Assembly: GCF_020991415.1 (NCBI RefSeq)
Contig: NZ_JAJMOY010000005.1
Coordinates: 372,001-436,000, forward strand
DNA length: 64,000 nt
Direction of reading: 5' to 3'
Source of the DNA: Flavobacterium sp. ENC
GTDB lineage: Bacteria; Bacteroidota; Bacteroidia; Flavobacteriales; Flavobacteriaceae
The position numbers and the translations under genes are program-made. How positions within the stretch are numbered: position 1 is the stretch's first letter; each line of letters begins with the position of its first letter. Below, in pieces: positions 49,810 to 59,801 of this stretch. The notes below the pieces were generated by a model. It was not told the origin of the DNA, did not search any database, and was given only the letters and a program-made list of their open reading frames with translations.

Positions 49810-50958
49810 ATGAATAAAATGATATTTTTAAGTATTGTAGCCGCAATTGGTATTTCTGTTTCGCTGCTTCTTGCTTTTTTCTTACTGACCGTAAAAACCA
49901 GCAATAAACAAGCTAACCGTTTATTTGCCGCTTTTCTTATTTTATCAGCTATTGATCTCAGCGGTTTTTTCATTTTCGATTTCATCAGCAGCCACTTAAA
50001 TCTGGAGATTTTCAGGTGGACCACTTCCCTATTGGGCATGCCGTTGTTTTATCTCTACGTTTTATCGGTTTGTTATACGGATTTTAAGCTAAAACCCAAA
50101 CATTTACTGCATGCGTTCCCGTTTGTACTGGTTAATTTAATCCTGACTCCCCGATTCTATCTGGGCGAGGGAATCGAAAAAAAACGCATTTTTGAGATTG
50201 GCAATACCATGCCGGAAATGTATTCTTTTCAGCTTATTGTTGAAATTCAGTACCTGTTCTACATCATCAGTGTCTTTCTGATTCTGAAAAAATACAGGGA
50301 AATCTATCTTGAAAATTATGCCAGTGCCGGCACTTCGACTTATAAATGGCTGATGCAGATGACGATTGTCTTTTTTGCGGCGCATAGCGTTGTGGCGATC
50401 AAAAATTTACTGAAATATACCGTCTACAAAGATGTATTTCTTTGGGCAAATATTTTAGTCGGACTGTTTGCTTTATGCATTACCTGCTGGTTTGTTCTAA
50501 AAGCGCTGAATTATCCTGAGCTTTTCAGGGGTATCGATTCCAAATTAGCACTGGCCAAAGATCTTATTCCGGAGTCTGAAAAGATTTCATCCAAATCTGG
50601 AAATAGTCCGGATCCGATTATCACTTCCCAAATCGAAAACTTAAAAAATTACATGACCGTTCACGAACCTTATCTTGATCCGTCGCTTACCATTCAGCAG
50701 CTTTCGAATCAGATTAATATTCCGGTACGGGATTTGTCTGTTTTGATCAACCATCATATGAATCAGCATTTTTTTGATTTTGTGAATGAATACCGCATTC
50801 AGAAAGCCATGGGGATTTTAAAAAACCAGGCTAAAAAAGATCTTACGATTTTGGAAATCTTGTATGAAGTGGGTTTTAATTCAAAATCATCTTTTAATAC
50901 TTCCTTCAAAAAATATACGGAACTCACTCCGACGGCCTACAGAAACAGCTCATTATAA
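49810..50958 (+). CDS. 7TM-sensor AraC-type transcriptional regulator
   Basis: 382 residues. The N-terminal half has about seven membrane segments (IFLSIVAAIGISVSLLLAFFLL, then more hydrophobic stretches up to residue 250). The C-terminal 100 residues carry an AraC-type helix-turn-helix pair (LTIQQLSNQINIPVRDLSVLI and LTILEILYEVGFNSKSSFNTSFKKYTELTP). Such fusions link a membrane-sensed signal to transcription. It precedes the TonB-dependent receptor after a terminator and may control it. Confidence 0.88.
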   Translation: MNKMIFLSIVAAIGISVSLLLAFFLLTVKTSNKQANRLFAAFLILSAIDLSGFFIFDFISSHLNLEIFRWTTSLLGMPLFYLYVLSVCYTDFKLKPKHLLHAFPFVLVNLILTPRFYLGEGIEKKRIFEIGNTMPEMYSFQLIVEIQYLFYIISVFLILKKYREIYLENYASAGTSTYKWLMQMTIVFFAAHSVVAIKNLLKYTVYKDVFLWANILVGLFALCITCWFVLKALNYPELFRGIDSKLALAKDLIPESEKISSKSGNSPDPIITSQIENLKNYMTVHEPYLDPSLTIQQLSNQINIPVRDLSVLINHHMNQHFFDFVNEYRIQKAMGILKNQAKKDLTILEILYEVGFNSKSSFNTSFKKYTELTPTAYRNSSL

Positions 50959-50990
50959 GCCGTTTGTAAAAAGTCGTACTTCATCCTTAT

Positions 50991-51037
50991 AAAGTCGAAC
51001 CAATTTCTAAACATGAAATTGGTTCGACTTTTTTTTA
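50991..51037 (+). terminator. rho-independent terminator
   Basis: A 17-bp perfect stem (50991-51007 and 51015-51031, core AAAGTCGAACCAATTTC) with a 7-base loop, followed by TTTTT. Confidence 0.88.
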
Positions 51038-51106
51038 TCGGTCGCCTGTCGAAGATTTCTAAAGCAACTTTGTCTCAAATTAATCACAAGCTTAAAATTA
51101 GAAATC

Positions 51107-53494
51107 ATGAAAAAAGCAAACCTTTTTATTTTTTTACTGTTCCCTTTATTTTGTCTGGCGCAATCGACCTTTAAATTAAAGGGGGAAATATCCGATGAAA
51201 CCGCTTCATTGCCCTGGGAAAATATTGTAATTTCTACTCCTGAAGGAAAAATCATTGACGGAACAACCAGTAAAGAAGATGGCACTTTTGAAATCAGTCT
51301 CAGTAAAGGATTTTATAAAATAAAGATCAACCCGCAAGGTTTAATAAACTGGGAAAAGGATATTGTTATTGAAAAAGATACTGACCTCGGTTTGATTCTT
51401 CTGACCAAAAAAACAAATAATCTGGACGAGGTGGTGGTTACAGCCCACAAAAGAACAATCGAGCAAAAAATTGACCGTCTGGTTTATACTATTGAAAATA
51501 AAGCTTCCACAACCGGAGGAGATGCCCTGAACGCGATCAATACAGCGCCAGGAGTGGTGGTACAAAACAATGCCATCAATATATTGGGCAAGGGTTCTTC
51601 CCGCGTTATGATTGATGGCCGTATGCTGGAACTATCGGGCGAAGAACTGAATGCTTTCCTGAAATCTATTTCGGCAAATGACATCAAAAACATTGAAATC
51701 ATTACCAATCCGCCGGCAAAATACGATGCAAACGGTACGGGCGGACTGATCAATATCAACCTGAAAAAAGGAACACGGGATTCCTGGAAAAACACTTCCA
51801 CACTTTCTTACGATCAAAATAAATATGGAATTTATACGCTGCGAAATAATTTCTTTTACAACAAAAACAAATTTCGATTCAGCGTAAGTGCCAATGCAAA
51901 ATCAGGCTATCGAAATTCTGATGAAAATTTACATCTTTATTTTCCTGACGGATTGCAGCATATGAACGCACAATCTAAAATCAATGAAGAAAATCTTTCT
52001 GCAAAACTGGCTTTGGATTATGACCTCTCCGAACGTACGACAATTGGTTTTCAGTATCTGAACGATCGCAGCAACCCGAATTTCAAATCCGATATTATCA
52101 TCAAAAATTATGATCCGGACGACAAACTCAACAGCATAGTACTGAATGATGGCTTCAATAACCGAAATTCAGGCAATCAGACCTATAACGCCCACTTACT
52201 GACAAAACTTGACACACTGAACAGGAAACTTTCCGTAGATTTTGATTATTTCAATTACGATTCCAAATTTGATCGTGATTTCACCACAAAAAAGTATTCA
52301 CCGGACATGGCTTTTATCAGTTTAGACCAATACGGAAGAAATATTTCGAACCAGAATATTGACAACAGGAGTATCAAGGCCGATATGGAACATCCGCTTG
52401 AATTTGTGAATTTGTCGTATGGTGCCAAAGTCAGTTTTACCAAAAGCAAAAGCAGTTTACTTTCGTATGATAACATGAGCGGAACTCCGATAATCGACCT
52501 GAATCAGTCTAATGAATTTGAATACGAAGAGAACAATCAGGCCGTTTACATGAGTGGCAATAAAAAAATCAATGAGCAGTTTACGATTCAATTGGGACTA
52601 AGAGCTGAAAATACACAAACGGATGGTTTTTCGGCGAATTTAAATCAGGAGATCAAAAACAACTATTTCAAATTATTTCCAACCCTTTACCTGACTTATA
52701 AAGCGAACGGGAATAACAGTTTTAATTTCAATTACGGAAAAAGAATCAACAGACCGCGTTATGATTTATTAAATCCGTTTCGAACGTACATCAACAGCAA
52801 CAGTTATTCTGAAGGGAATCCGTTTCTAAAACCCTCTTTCAGCAATAATTTTGAATTGTCCCATTCGTATAAGGAAATTTTGCGCACCAGTATTTTCGTC
52901 AATAGCATTACCGATGGGTATGGTGTAATTTTCACCTCAGATCCGGCAACTAACACGCAGGTGGTCACAAGGGAAAATTATTATAAGGGAATTAATTATG
53001 GTATTGGAGAAAGTTATACGGCAGATCTTACCGACTGGTGGTCAACAGAAAATACTTTGTATGTGCTGGGCTCGAAAACGACATTTACCTCAGGAATCAA
53101 TGCTAGTCCGACCAACGGTCTGCAGTTGGATTTTTCTACGAGCAATACTTTTTCAATAGGCAAAGCGACAAAACTACAGCTGGATTACACGTATAGTTCT
53201 CCTGTAAAAAGCGGATTGTACACTGTGGGTTATATGTCAGGTTTGACTATCGCGCTAAAACAAAACCTCTTTAAGAAAAATATGCAGATTGCATTTCTGG
53301 CCAATGATATTTTTAATACAGCTTACCTGAAAGATTTTGTTTCTGTGGTGAACGGCATCAAACAGGTTTACAGCCAAAATGAAAGCAGTCGTTTCTTCAA
53401 AATATCGCTGATTTACAATTTTGGAAATACGAAAATCAACGTGAAACAAAGAGATTTTGGAAATGAAGAAGAGAAAAGAAGATTAGCGAAATAG
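51107..53494 (+). CDS. TonB-dependent outer-membrane receptor
   Basis: 795 residues. A signal peptide (MKKANLFIFLLFPLFCLAQ) is followed by a CarboxypepD_reg-like domain (FKLKGEISDETASLPWENIVI), a plug domain (VVVTAHKRTIEQKIDRLVY, GGDALNAINTAPGVVVQNNAINILGKGSSRVMIDGR) and a 22-strand-type barrel (OMP_b-brl_3 form). No SusD partner follows. The cargo is unknown. Energised by TonB-ExbBD (a possible source is at 32-35 kb). Followed by a terminator and then, on the other strand, glycosidase genes. Confidence 0.92.
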   Translation: MKKANLFIFLLFPLFCLAQSTFKLKGEISDETASLPWENIVISTPEGKIIDGTTSKEDGTFEISLSKGFYKIKINPQGLINWEKDIVIEKDTDLGLILLTKKTNNLDEVVVTAHKRTIEQKIDRLVYTIENKASTTGGDALNAINTAPGVVVQNNAINILGKGSSRVMIDGRMLELSGEELNAFLKSISANDIKNIEIITNPPAKYDANGTGGLININLKKGTRDSWKNTSTLSYDQNKYGIYTLRNNFFYNKNKFRFSVSANAKSGYRNSDENLHLYFPDGLQHMNAQSKINEENLSAKLALDYDLSERTTIGFQYLNDRSNPNFKSDIIIKNYDPDDKLNSIVLNDGFNNRNSGNQTYNAHLLTKLDTLNRKLSVDFDYFNYDSKFDRDFTTKKYSPDMAFISLDQYGRNISNQNIDNRSIKADMEHPLEFVNLSYGAKVSFTKSKSSLLSYDNMSGTPIIDLNQSNEFEYEENNQAVYMSGNKKINEQFTIQLGLRAENTQTDGFSANLNQEIKNNYFKLFPTLYLTYKANGNNSFNFNYGKRINRPRYDLLNPFRTYINSNSYSEGNPFLKPSFSNNFELSHSYKEILRTSIFVNSITDGYGVIFTSDPATNTQVVTRENYYKGINYGIGESYTADLTDWWSTENTLYVLGSKTTFTSGINASPTNGLQLDFSTSNTFSIGKATKLQLDYTYSSPVKSGLYTVGYMSGLTIALKQNLFKKNMQIAFLANDIFNTAYLKDFVSVVNGIKQVYSQNESSRFFKISLIYNFGNTKINVKQRDFGNEEEKRRLAK

Positions 53495-53501
53495 GCATCA
53501 G

Positions 53502-53532
53502 AAAACTCCACTTTTGAAAGTGGAGTTTTTTT
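53502..53532 (+). terminator. rho-independent terminator
   Basis: A 13-bp stem AAAACTCCACTTT/AAAGTGGAGTTTT with a very short loop, followed by TTT. Confidence 0.83.
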
Positions 53533-53555
53533 ATATTTTCTAATCTTATCTTATG

Positions 53556-55988
53556 TTATTCCACTTTGACAGCAATCGAAGCACGCTGAATTCCGTTTGA
53601 AGCGGAAGCGGTCAATCTGATGTTTTCCGCTTTCGTATTCGATTGAATGATTACTATACATTTACCGTTAAAAGCTTTGCAGGAAGTGGCTTTCAGCGAT
53701 TCCAGTCCGGCCTGATAGCCATTGTCTGTGCCCACTATTTTTCCGCCGCCCGTAACTTCAAAATCAATTAAATCATTTGCATCAGGAACCAGATTTCCGA
53801 CAGCATCTACAACAGAAACGGTTACATAAACCAAATCGTAGCCGTCTTTTCTGATGATTGGTTTGTCGGTCTTTAAATCAATTTTAGCAGCAGTTCCGGC
53901 GGTATGAATTTCTTTTTCCAACACCACTTTTCCTTCTTTTTTTGAAATGGCTTTCAACGTTCCCGGTTCAAATGTAACGCGCCATGAAATATGCAGTTCA
54001 TCATTTTGTTTCGACTTTTTGCCTAGTGATTTTCCGTTCAGGAACAATTCGACTTCATCGGCATTATTGTAATACGCCCAAACATCTACTTCCTGATCTT
54101 TTGCCCAGTTCCAGTTTGGAAAAATATGCAGTACGGGTTGAGTCGTCCATTCGCTTTGGTACATATAATACACATCTTTCGGAAGTCCGGCCAGATCGAT
54201 AATTCCGAAATAAGAACTTCTGGCAGGGTACGGATATGGATCCGGTTCTCCCAAATAATCAAAACCTGTCCAGACAAAAAGTCCGGCCATATAATCGAGT
54301 TTTTTGATGGTTTTCCAGGTTTCTTCATGCGTCGAGCCCCAATACGATTTGACCTGATCGTAAGCCGAAACGGTAAAATCCTTATTCCCGTCAAAAGGAG
54401 CATTGTGTTTTGGAGGCCAGACTTTAATGATATCCGAAGGCTGATCGTAATGCCCGCGTGTTTCTAAAGCCGACACACTCTCGGAAGCAATTATTTTTTG
54501 CCCTTTAAAACGATTCGAAAAGTCTTTGTAATCTTCGTGTTTGTAATTAAAGCCCAAAAGATCCAAAGCCCCGGATTGGTAAATAAAGTTTTTCTCCGGA
54601 ATATTTTCAGTCAGTGCGCTGGTTACGGGACGTGTTTTGTCTAATGATTTTACGATTTGGGCCAATTCCCGTGTAATGGCAATTCCGGTGCTGTCGAACT
54701 GCTCCCTGATTTCATTGCCAATACTCCACATCATTACCGACGGATGATTACGGTCTCTTTTGATCAAATCTTCCAGATCCTGTTTGTGCCATTTGTCCCA
54801 GTCTTTATGGTAATCGTTGGTCACTTTTTTCTTTTTCCAGACATCGAAAGCTTCATCCTGGACGATGAATCCCATTTCGTCACACAATTGCAGCATTTCC
54901 AATGAAGGTGCATTATGAGACATTCGGATGGCGTTGGCACCCATGTCTTTTAGTAAAGTCAGTTTTCTTCTGACGGCATGAATATTTTCTACTGCGCCCA
55001 AAGCACCGTTATCATGATGCAGGCAAACACCTAAAATTTTGGTTGGAATACCGTTTAGGGAAAACCCTTTTTCGGCATCGAAATTAAAATAACGAATTCC
55101 CAGTGGTGTCTCGTATTGATCCGTGAGCGTTTTTCCGTCAAAGATTTTGGTTACGACCTTATACAAATACGGATTTTCGATACTCCAAAGTGTTGGATTC
55201 GGTACGGAAAGATGCTGCGCTTTTTTGAAGATAGCATTGCCGCCGGCTTTTTCCCTGGTTTCGATTTTGGCCACTTCCCTATGTTTCTGATCCACAATTG
55301 AAGTTACTACCCTGAATTCTTTTCCGGTTTCAAAATCATTTTTTACCTCAATTTCTATCTGAACGGAAGCTTTTTCTTTGGTGATTTCCGGTGTGGTTAC
55401 GAAAGTTCCCCAAAGTCCGATGTGCAATTTCCCGCTCGCCGTTAGTTTTACATTCCTGTAAATTCCGGAACCGGTATACCATCTTGAATTGGGCTGTGCA
55501 TCATTGTCGACTTTTACCGCAATTGTATTTTCTTTTCCAAAATTCAGGTATTTCGATAAATCGTAAGCAAATGAAATATAGCCGTTTGGACGCATTCCCA
55601 GCGAATGTCCGTTGATCCAGACTTCGCTGTTTTTAAAAACACCGTCAAATTCAACTGAAACCGTTTTATTCTTCCAATTGGCCGGAACTGTAAAAGTTTT
55701 GCGATACCAGCCCTTTCCGGCAGGCAAAAACGCTTGTGCCTGTTTTGTTGGATTGTCTTTATTGAAAGTTCCTTCAATACTCCAGTCGTGCGGCAATTGA
55801 AGCGTTCGCCAACCCTTCGTGTCAAAATCAGCCTGAATTGCCCCGGGATAATCGCCTAATCTGAAGTACCAGTTTTTATTAAAATCTTCAATGATTCTCC
55901 CTTGCTTTCCCTGAGCAAAACCAATTGTTGAGATCAATACTGCCACTGCAATTATTATTTTCTGTAAAATGTTTTGATGTTGAATCAT
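53556..55988 (-). CDS. exported glycoside hydrolase family 2 enzyme (beta-galactosidase type)
   Basis: 810 residues with a signal peptide (start MIQHQNILQKIIIAVAVLIS, ends TIGFAQ). Domains: sugar-binding beta domain (about residues 35-190, with WINGHSLGMRPNGY), Ig-like (200-300), TIM barrel (305-600), then extra C-terminal beta domains (DUF4982-like, and a Big/invasin-like piece from 690). The acid/base is E426 in MMWSIGNE, the nucleophile E503 in IIASESVS. GH2 enzymes cut beta-linked galactose, glucuronic acid or mannose. The next genes leftward in transcription share this strand; the GH2 gene at 56218 is upstream. Confidence 0.9.
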   Translation of the reverse strand: MIQHQNILQKIIIAVAVLISTIGFAQGKQGRIIEDFNKNWYFRLGDYPGAIQADFDTKGWRTLQLPHDWSIEGTFNKDNPTKQAQAFLPAGKGWYRKTFTVPANWKNKTVSVEFDGVFKNSEVWINGHSLGMRPNGYISFAYDLSKYLNFGKENTIAVKVDNDAQPNSRWYTGSGIYRNVKLTASGKLHIGLWGTFVTTPEITKEKASVQIEIEVKNDFETGKEFRVVTSIVDQKHREVAKIETREKAGGNAIFKKAQHLSVPNPTLWSIENPYLYKVVTKIFDGKTLTDQYETPLGIRYFNFDAEKGFSLNGIPTKILGVCLHHDNGALGAVENIHAVRRKLTLLKDMGANAIRMSHNAPSLEMLQLCDEMGFIVQDEAFDVWKKKKVTNDYHKDWDKWHKQDLEDLIKRDRNHPSVMMWSIGNEIREQFDSTGIAITRELAQIVKSLDKTRPVTSALTENIPEKNFIYQSGALDLLGFNYKHEDYKDFSNRFKGQKIIASESVSALETRGHYDQPSDIIKVWPPKHNAPFDGNKDFTVSAYDQVKSYWGSTHEETWKTIKKLDYMAGLFVWTGFDYLGEPDPYPYPARSSYFGIIDLAGLPKDVYYMYQSEWTTQPVLHIFPNWNWAKDQEVDVWAYYNNADEVELFLNGKSLGKKSKQNDELHISWRVTFEPGTLKAISKKEGKVVLEKEIHTAGTAAKIDLKTDKPIIRKDGYDLVYVTVSVVDAVGNLVPDANDLIDFEVTGGGKIVGTDNGYQAGLESLKATSCKAFNGKCIVIIQSNTKAENIRLTASASNGIQRASIAVKVE

Positions 55989-56217
55989 AAATATGTTTTT
56001 TTCTTAATCGAATGATTTTCAGTATTGTCAGACTGAGCGAATTCGAAGTCTTCGTTGGCTGCTCACGTTGCGCAGGCTTCGACTTCGCTCAGCCGGACAA
56101 AGCGATCACAAACCAATAACAAACCAATGAACAAACCTAAAATGAACTTACATCACTTATATGGTTCCATTTTTTAAACCTCTGAACCTTTGCCTCTTTG
56201 TCCCTTTGAACCTTTAT

Positions 56218-59200
56218 TTACTGAAACTCAAAATTATCCAATAACAACCCTTTCAAATCTTCTCCTTCCAAAGTAATCTTATACGTTCCGGCATTAATAT
56301 AGCCACCGGAAGTCGTATTTAAAACTTTCCATTTCTCCGGGGAAGGAAAAAATTCTATCGTATCATTTCGCATTAAAATACCATAGGCATCTTCCATCCT
56401 GAATTTTACTTTTAAGGAGGTTTCGTTTCTGTTCATAAAACGGAACCGCATTAAATAAATTCCCGCCACGCCCGGTTTTACTTCAAACTGAATGCTGTTG
56501 GGTGTCTTTTTCGTGAACTCAATATAATCCGCTTTTTTGAAATTTCCTTTTTCGATTCCGGTTCCGCTGCTTTTGGCATTTTCAGCTTCAGTAATTACAA
56601 TCGGTCTGGAATCGTCTTTTTCGCCCATATCATAAGTGGGCACAACCGCTATTGAACTTATGGATTGGGAGTTATCAAAAAGAACTTTTTCGCCTTTTTT
56701 TATTTTTTTAGTGAAAACTAAAAATTCAGTTCGATTACTATTTTCAGCTTTTTCTTCTGTCTTTTTATAATCTGATAACGAAGCTGATTCTTTGATTTTA
56801 CTGTCAACCAAAATAAAAACAACAGATTCTTCTTTAGCTGTAAACGAACCCTTATTGTTAGAATTTGCTGAAAACTGTAAATAATCTGCACCAAATAGTT
56901 CAGCAGGCAATTGGGTAAAAACAACATCAGAATCTGAAAATTGTTTTGAATTAATATCCAGCCACGAAGCTATTCTGTTCGTTTTATCATAAGAATCTAA
57001 AACCAGGTTCTGAATGTTTTTTGGGGATTGAGCTGCAGGTTTCTCAAATCTGTTTTTTGTTCCGATTGCAATTGCCGAAATAATCGCCTGTCCTGCTTTA
57101 ACATTTGGAAACGAAATGATAATTTTTCCGTTTTTGCTTTTTACGACAAACGTTTTTTTCAGGGCTTTATCATGTCCGGCTTCAGCCCAAATGTCTAAAT
57201 CCTTAAGAACGACATTCTCATTAATGGCGACATCAAACAAACGCCAGCCTTTGCAATCCATTCCGCCTCCGGTTCCGTACCAGGGTTCTGTAAAATATAA
57301 TTCTACTAAATATTCTCCCTCCCCTACGGGAAATTCATAGCGCAATTTATCAACTCCATATCTAAAACTCTGAAATAATTCCGGGTCTTTTGTGCCGTTT
57401 ATTGGATCGAAAGTCGTTCTTTGACTGGCGAAGAAATCAGGCAGTTTTTCAAAATTATCTGTCCACGATAAAGAACCCCAGGTATCCACATCACTTTTAT
57501 GTGTATCGGTAAACCAGGTATTTCCGGAGCTGTCTTTCATTTCAGAACCACCGCAATTGACTCTATAAATATAATTGTACCCTTTTTTTCCCTTTGTAAT
57601 ATCTGCTTTATCAGAAGTTAAAGCATTTAAATTTGGAGCTTTGGGCAGCGTATTCAAAACCACATAATCTTTGGCAACAGCTTTACCGTTTACATAACCC
57701 ACTGCATATAAAACATTGTATTGAATGTTGACATTATTCCATTGAAAATGCTGTCCCAAACCCGGATTTTTCAATTTACCCAACGACACTTTATTAACGT
57801 CATTGAATAATTCTACCTCATCACAATTCGAATAAACATCAATTCTGTTTTTGATTCCGGTCGTTTCCCAGCGGCCTGGCCAGGTATGTGAAACGACATA
57901 CACCATTGGATTGGTCTTATTCGAAACATAATTGGCCCGATACATATAATAGGCATCCAGGGGTTCTCCCCAAATGGTAAAAAGGCCTTTGTAATTGACC
58001 GGCCCTACTTTATCCATATCCCTGAATCCTTCACCGTTCTGAACACGTCCCGGGTTTTCATGGGAAGCAAAAAGCCAGTTGAACTGTCCTGCAATTTTAT
58101 CTTTTACCGATTCGGCTTCGCGGACTTTGATTTCCATTAATTGCGAAAAACGGTTTTCACTGTGAATGCCCTGTTGGTCAAATGCTCCTTCTGTGTGTAA
58201 ATCTGCGGTTCGCCACGCACCATATTCCCCGTTCAGTAATTGCGTGCTCATTTCGAGGTGGTATTTTAAAGGATCACCGCCATAGGTTCCAGACCAGTTT
58301 TGTACGACATTCCAGTCGGTACCTTCTCCGCCGTTACAGGTGGTAACGATACGCTGAGAAGCAGAAAGCGGATCCATTTCGCGTATGATTTTTGTACATT
58401 CCTCGGCAAATGCTGCGGGAATTGTGCTTTCGTTCTGCAATCCCCACATGACCACGGAAGGACTGTTTCTGCGTTCCTTAATCCATTCTCTTAACAATGT
58501 TTTGAAATTCTCTTTGAATTCAGGGGTATCGTACCAGATATGAGCCGAAAACTGACTCCAGAATAAAATTCCGTTTTCGTCTAATTCTTTTTGGTATTCT
58601 AAATTATGAGGCTGATGCGCTTCCCGGAAAGCATTAAATCCTGCGGCTTTAATTTGTTCGATTCGGGAATGGATCTGTTCTTTTGAAAAGGAATGACTGT
58701 TTCCGATCAGATGCTCGTATTCACAGGTTCCGTTAACAAATAAAGGTTCATCATTGATATAAAAACGATTGTCTTTTCCGGTTCTGTTTACCGGCCAGCT
58801 TACCCAGCGAATTCCGTAAGGGGTGGTGAGCTGGTCCATGATTTTTCCGTTTTCAGTAATTGTAGTGACCAATTGGTACAAGTACGGATTTCCCGGCGAC
58901 CATAAATTAGGTTTTGCAATTTCAGGAAGTGTTACCGCAATTTCCTTACGTTCTCCCGAAGCACTTTGGGTTTCCGTTTTTACGGTACTGACTTTTTTTC
59001 CGGTTGCATCAAAAAGTGTATTTTCTATTGTCAGGTTTCGGACTGAAGTTCCGTAATTTTTGATTTCAGTTGTGGTAAGCAAAATTGCTTTTTCTTTCGA
59101 AACCGATGGATCGTTCCAGATATGAACACCGAAAGGTTCAATACGAACCTCATTGGTAATGACTAAAGAAACCGGCCTGAAAATCCCCATGGGCTGTGAG

Positions 59201-59742
59201 CCTTCCGAAAATCCCCATTCTCCCGAACAGCCTCCGCAAACCCAGGGCAAATCGGCAATGAAGGAAGGATGGGAAGCCTTAACTACAATTAAATTTTCCT
59301 TATCCGTAAATACTTCTTTGGTAATATCGAGTGTGAAGGTGGTTCTTCCCCCTCTATGTTCTCCGACTTTTTTTCCGTTTACCCAGACATCCGCATAAGA
59401 ACTGACGCCTTCAAAAAAAAGGAAAAGCCTTTTCCCGATTGTGGATTTGTCGAGTTTCAGCGTTTTTTTGTACCAGGCGGTTCCGTGTAAATTGCCGTGT
59501 TTTGTTCTTCTGTAACCATAATACTGATCCCAATTGTGCGGTACGTTGACCCGCTGCCATTTGGAATCAGTTTTTGGATTGTCTACAAACACATCTTCCT
59601 GAGTGGGAAGATGATCCAGGATTACGGTCTCCCAGGAGGCATTCAGCGAAACTTCTTTACGAAATTTTGCGTCATTGCTTTGACTCCAAACAAAGCTGCT
59701 TCCTGAGAAAAACAAAAAAATAAAAATTACTACTCTCTTCAT
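56218..59742 (-). CDS. large GH2 enzyme with malectin-like and CBM-like C-terminal domains
   Basis: 1174 residues with a signal peptide (cut after VWSQ). GH2 sugar-binding (about 60-195), Ig (205-300) and TIM barrel (320-620); acid/base E438 in MWGLQNE, probable nucleophile E506 in LLNGEYGAW. Next comes a malectin-like domain (about 735-900, YRVNCGGSEMKDSSG, then VELYFTEPWYG), and a CBM6/35-like C-terminal domain (from about 1055: ITEAENAKSSG, ending LDNFEF). This two-module tail is unusual in length and suggests binding to a complex polysaccharide. The sugar is unknown. The gene lies in a leftward cluster with another GH2, a GH67-like enzyme and a sugar-isomerase-like lipoprotein. Confidence 0.88.
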   Translation of the reverse strand: MKRVVIFIFLFFSGSSFVWSQSNDAKFRKEVSLNASWETVILDHLPTQEDVFVDNPKTDSKWQRVNVPHNWDQYYGYRRTKHGNLHGTAWYKKTLKLDKSTIGKRLFLFFEGVSSYADVWVNGKKVGEHRGGRTTFTLDITKEVFTDKENLIVVKASHPSFIADLPWVCGGCSGEWGFSEGSQPMGIFRPVSLVITNEVRIEPFGVHIWNDPSVSKEKAILLTTTEIKNYGTSVRNLTIENTLFDATGKKVSTVKTETQSASGERKEIAVTLPEIAKPNLWSPGNPYLYQLVTTITENGKIMDQLTTPYGIRWVSWPVNRTGKDNRFYINDEPLFVNGTCEYEHLIGNSHSFSKEQIHSRIEQIKAAGFNAFREAHQPHNLEYQKELDENGILFWSQFSAHIWYDTPEFKENFKTLLREWIKERRNSPSVVMWGLQNESTIPAAFAEECTKIIREMDPLSASQRIVTTCNGGEGTDWNVVQNWSGTYGGDPLKYHLEMSTQLLNGEYGAWRTADLHTEGAFDQQGIHSENRFSQLMEIKVREAESVKDKIAGQFNWLFASHENPGRVQNGEGFRDMDKVGPVNYKGLFTIWGEPLDAYYMYRANYVSNKTNPMVYVVSHTWPGRWETTGIKNRIDVYSNCDEVELFNDVNKVSLGKLKNPGLGQHFQWNNVNIQYNVLYAVGYVNGKAVAKDYVVLNTLPKAPNLNALTSDKADITKGKKGYNYIYRVNCGGSEMKDSSGNTWFTDTHKSDVDTWGSLSWTDNFEKLPDFFASQRTTFDPINGTKDPELFQSFRYGVDKLRYEFPVGEGEYLVELYFTEPWYGTGGGMDCKGWRLFDVAINENVVLKDLDIWAEAGHDKALKKTFVVKSKNGKIIISFPNVKAGQAIISAIAIGTKNRFEKPAAQSPKNIQNLVLDSYDKTNRIASWLDINSKQFSDSDVVFTQLPAELFGADYLQFSANSNNKGSFTAKEESVVFILVDSKIKESASLSDYKKTEEKAENSNRTEFLVFTKKIKKGEKVLFDNSQSISSIAVVPTYDMGEKDDSRPIVITEAENAKSSGTGIEKGNFKKADYIEFTKKTPNSIQFEVKPGVAGIYLMRFRFMNRNETSLKVKFRMEDAYGILMRNDTIEFFPSPEKWKVLNTTSGGYINAGTYKITLEGEDLKGLLLDNFEFQ

Positions 59743-59801
59743 ATTTTTAAACCCTATATGTGATATAAGGCCATTTAAGTTTTATTCTTTTCTAGTTAGT
59801 T

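Noticed and set aside
54126..54467. A 113-codon plus-strand frame inside the GH2 gene
   Set aside because: It is antisense to a well-supported GH2 catalytic domain and its translation is arginine/isoleucine-rich without motifs.
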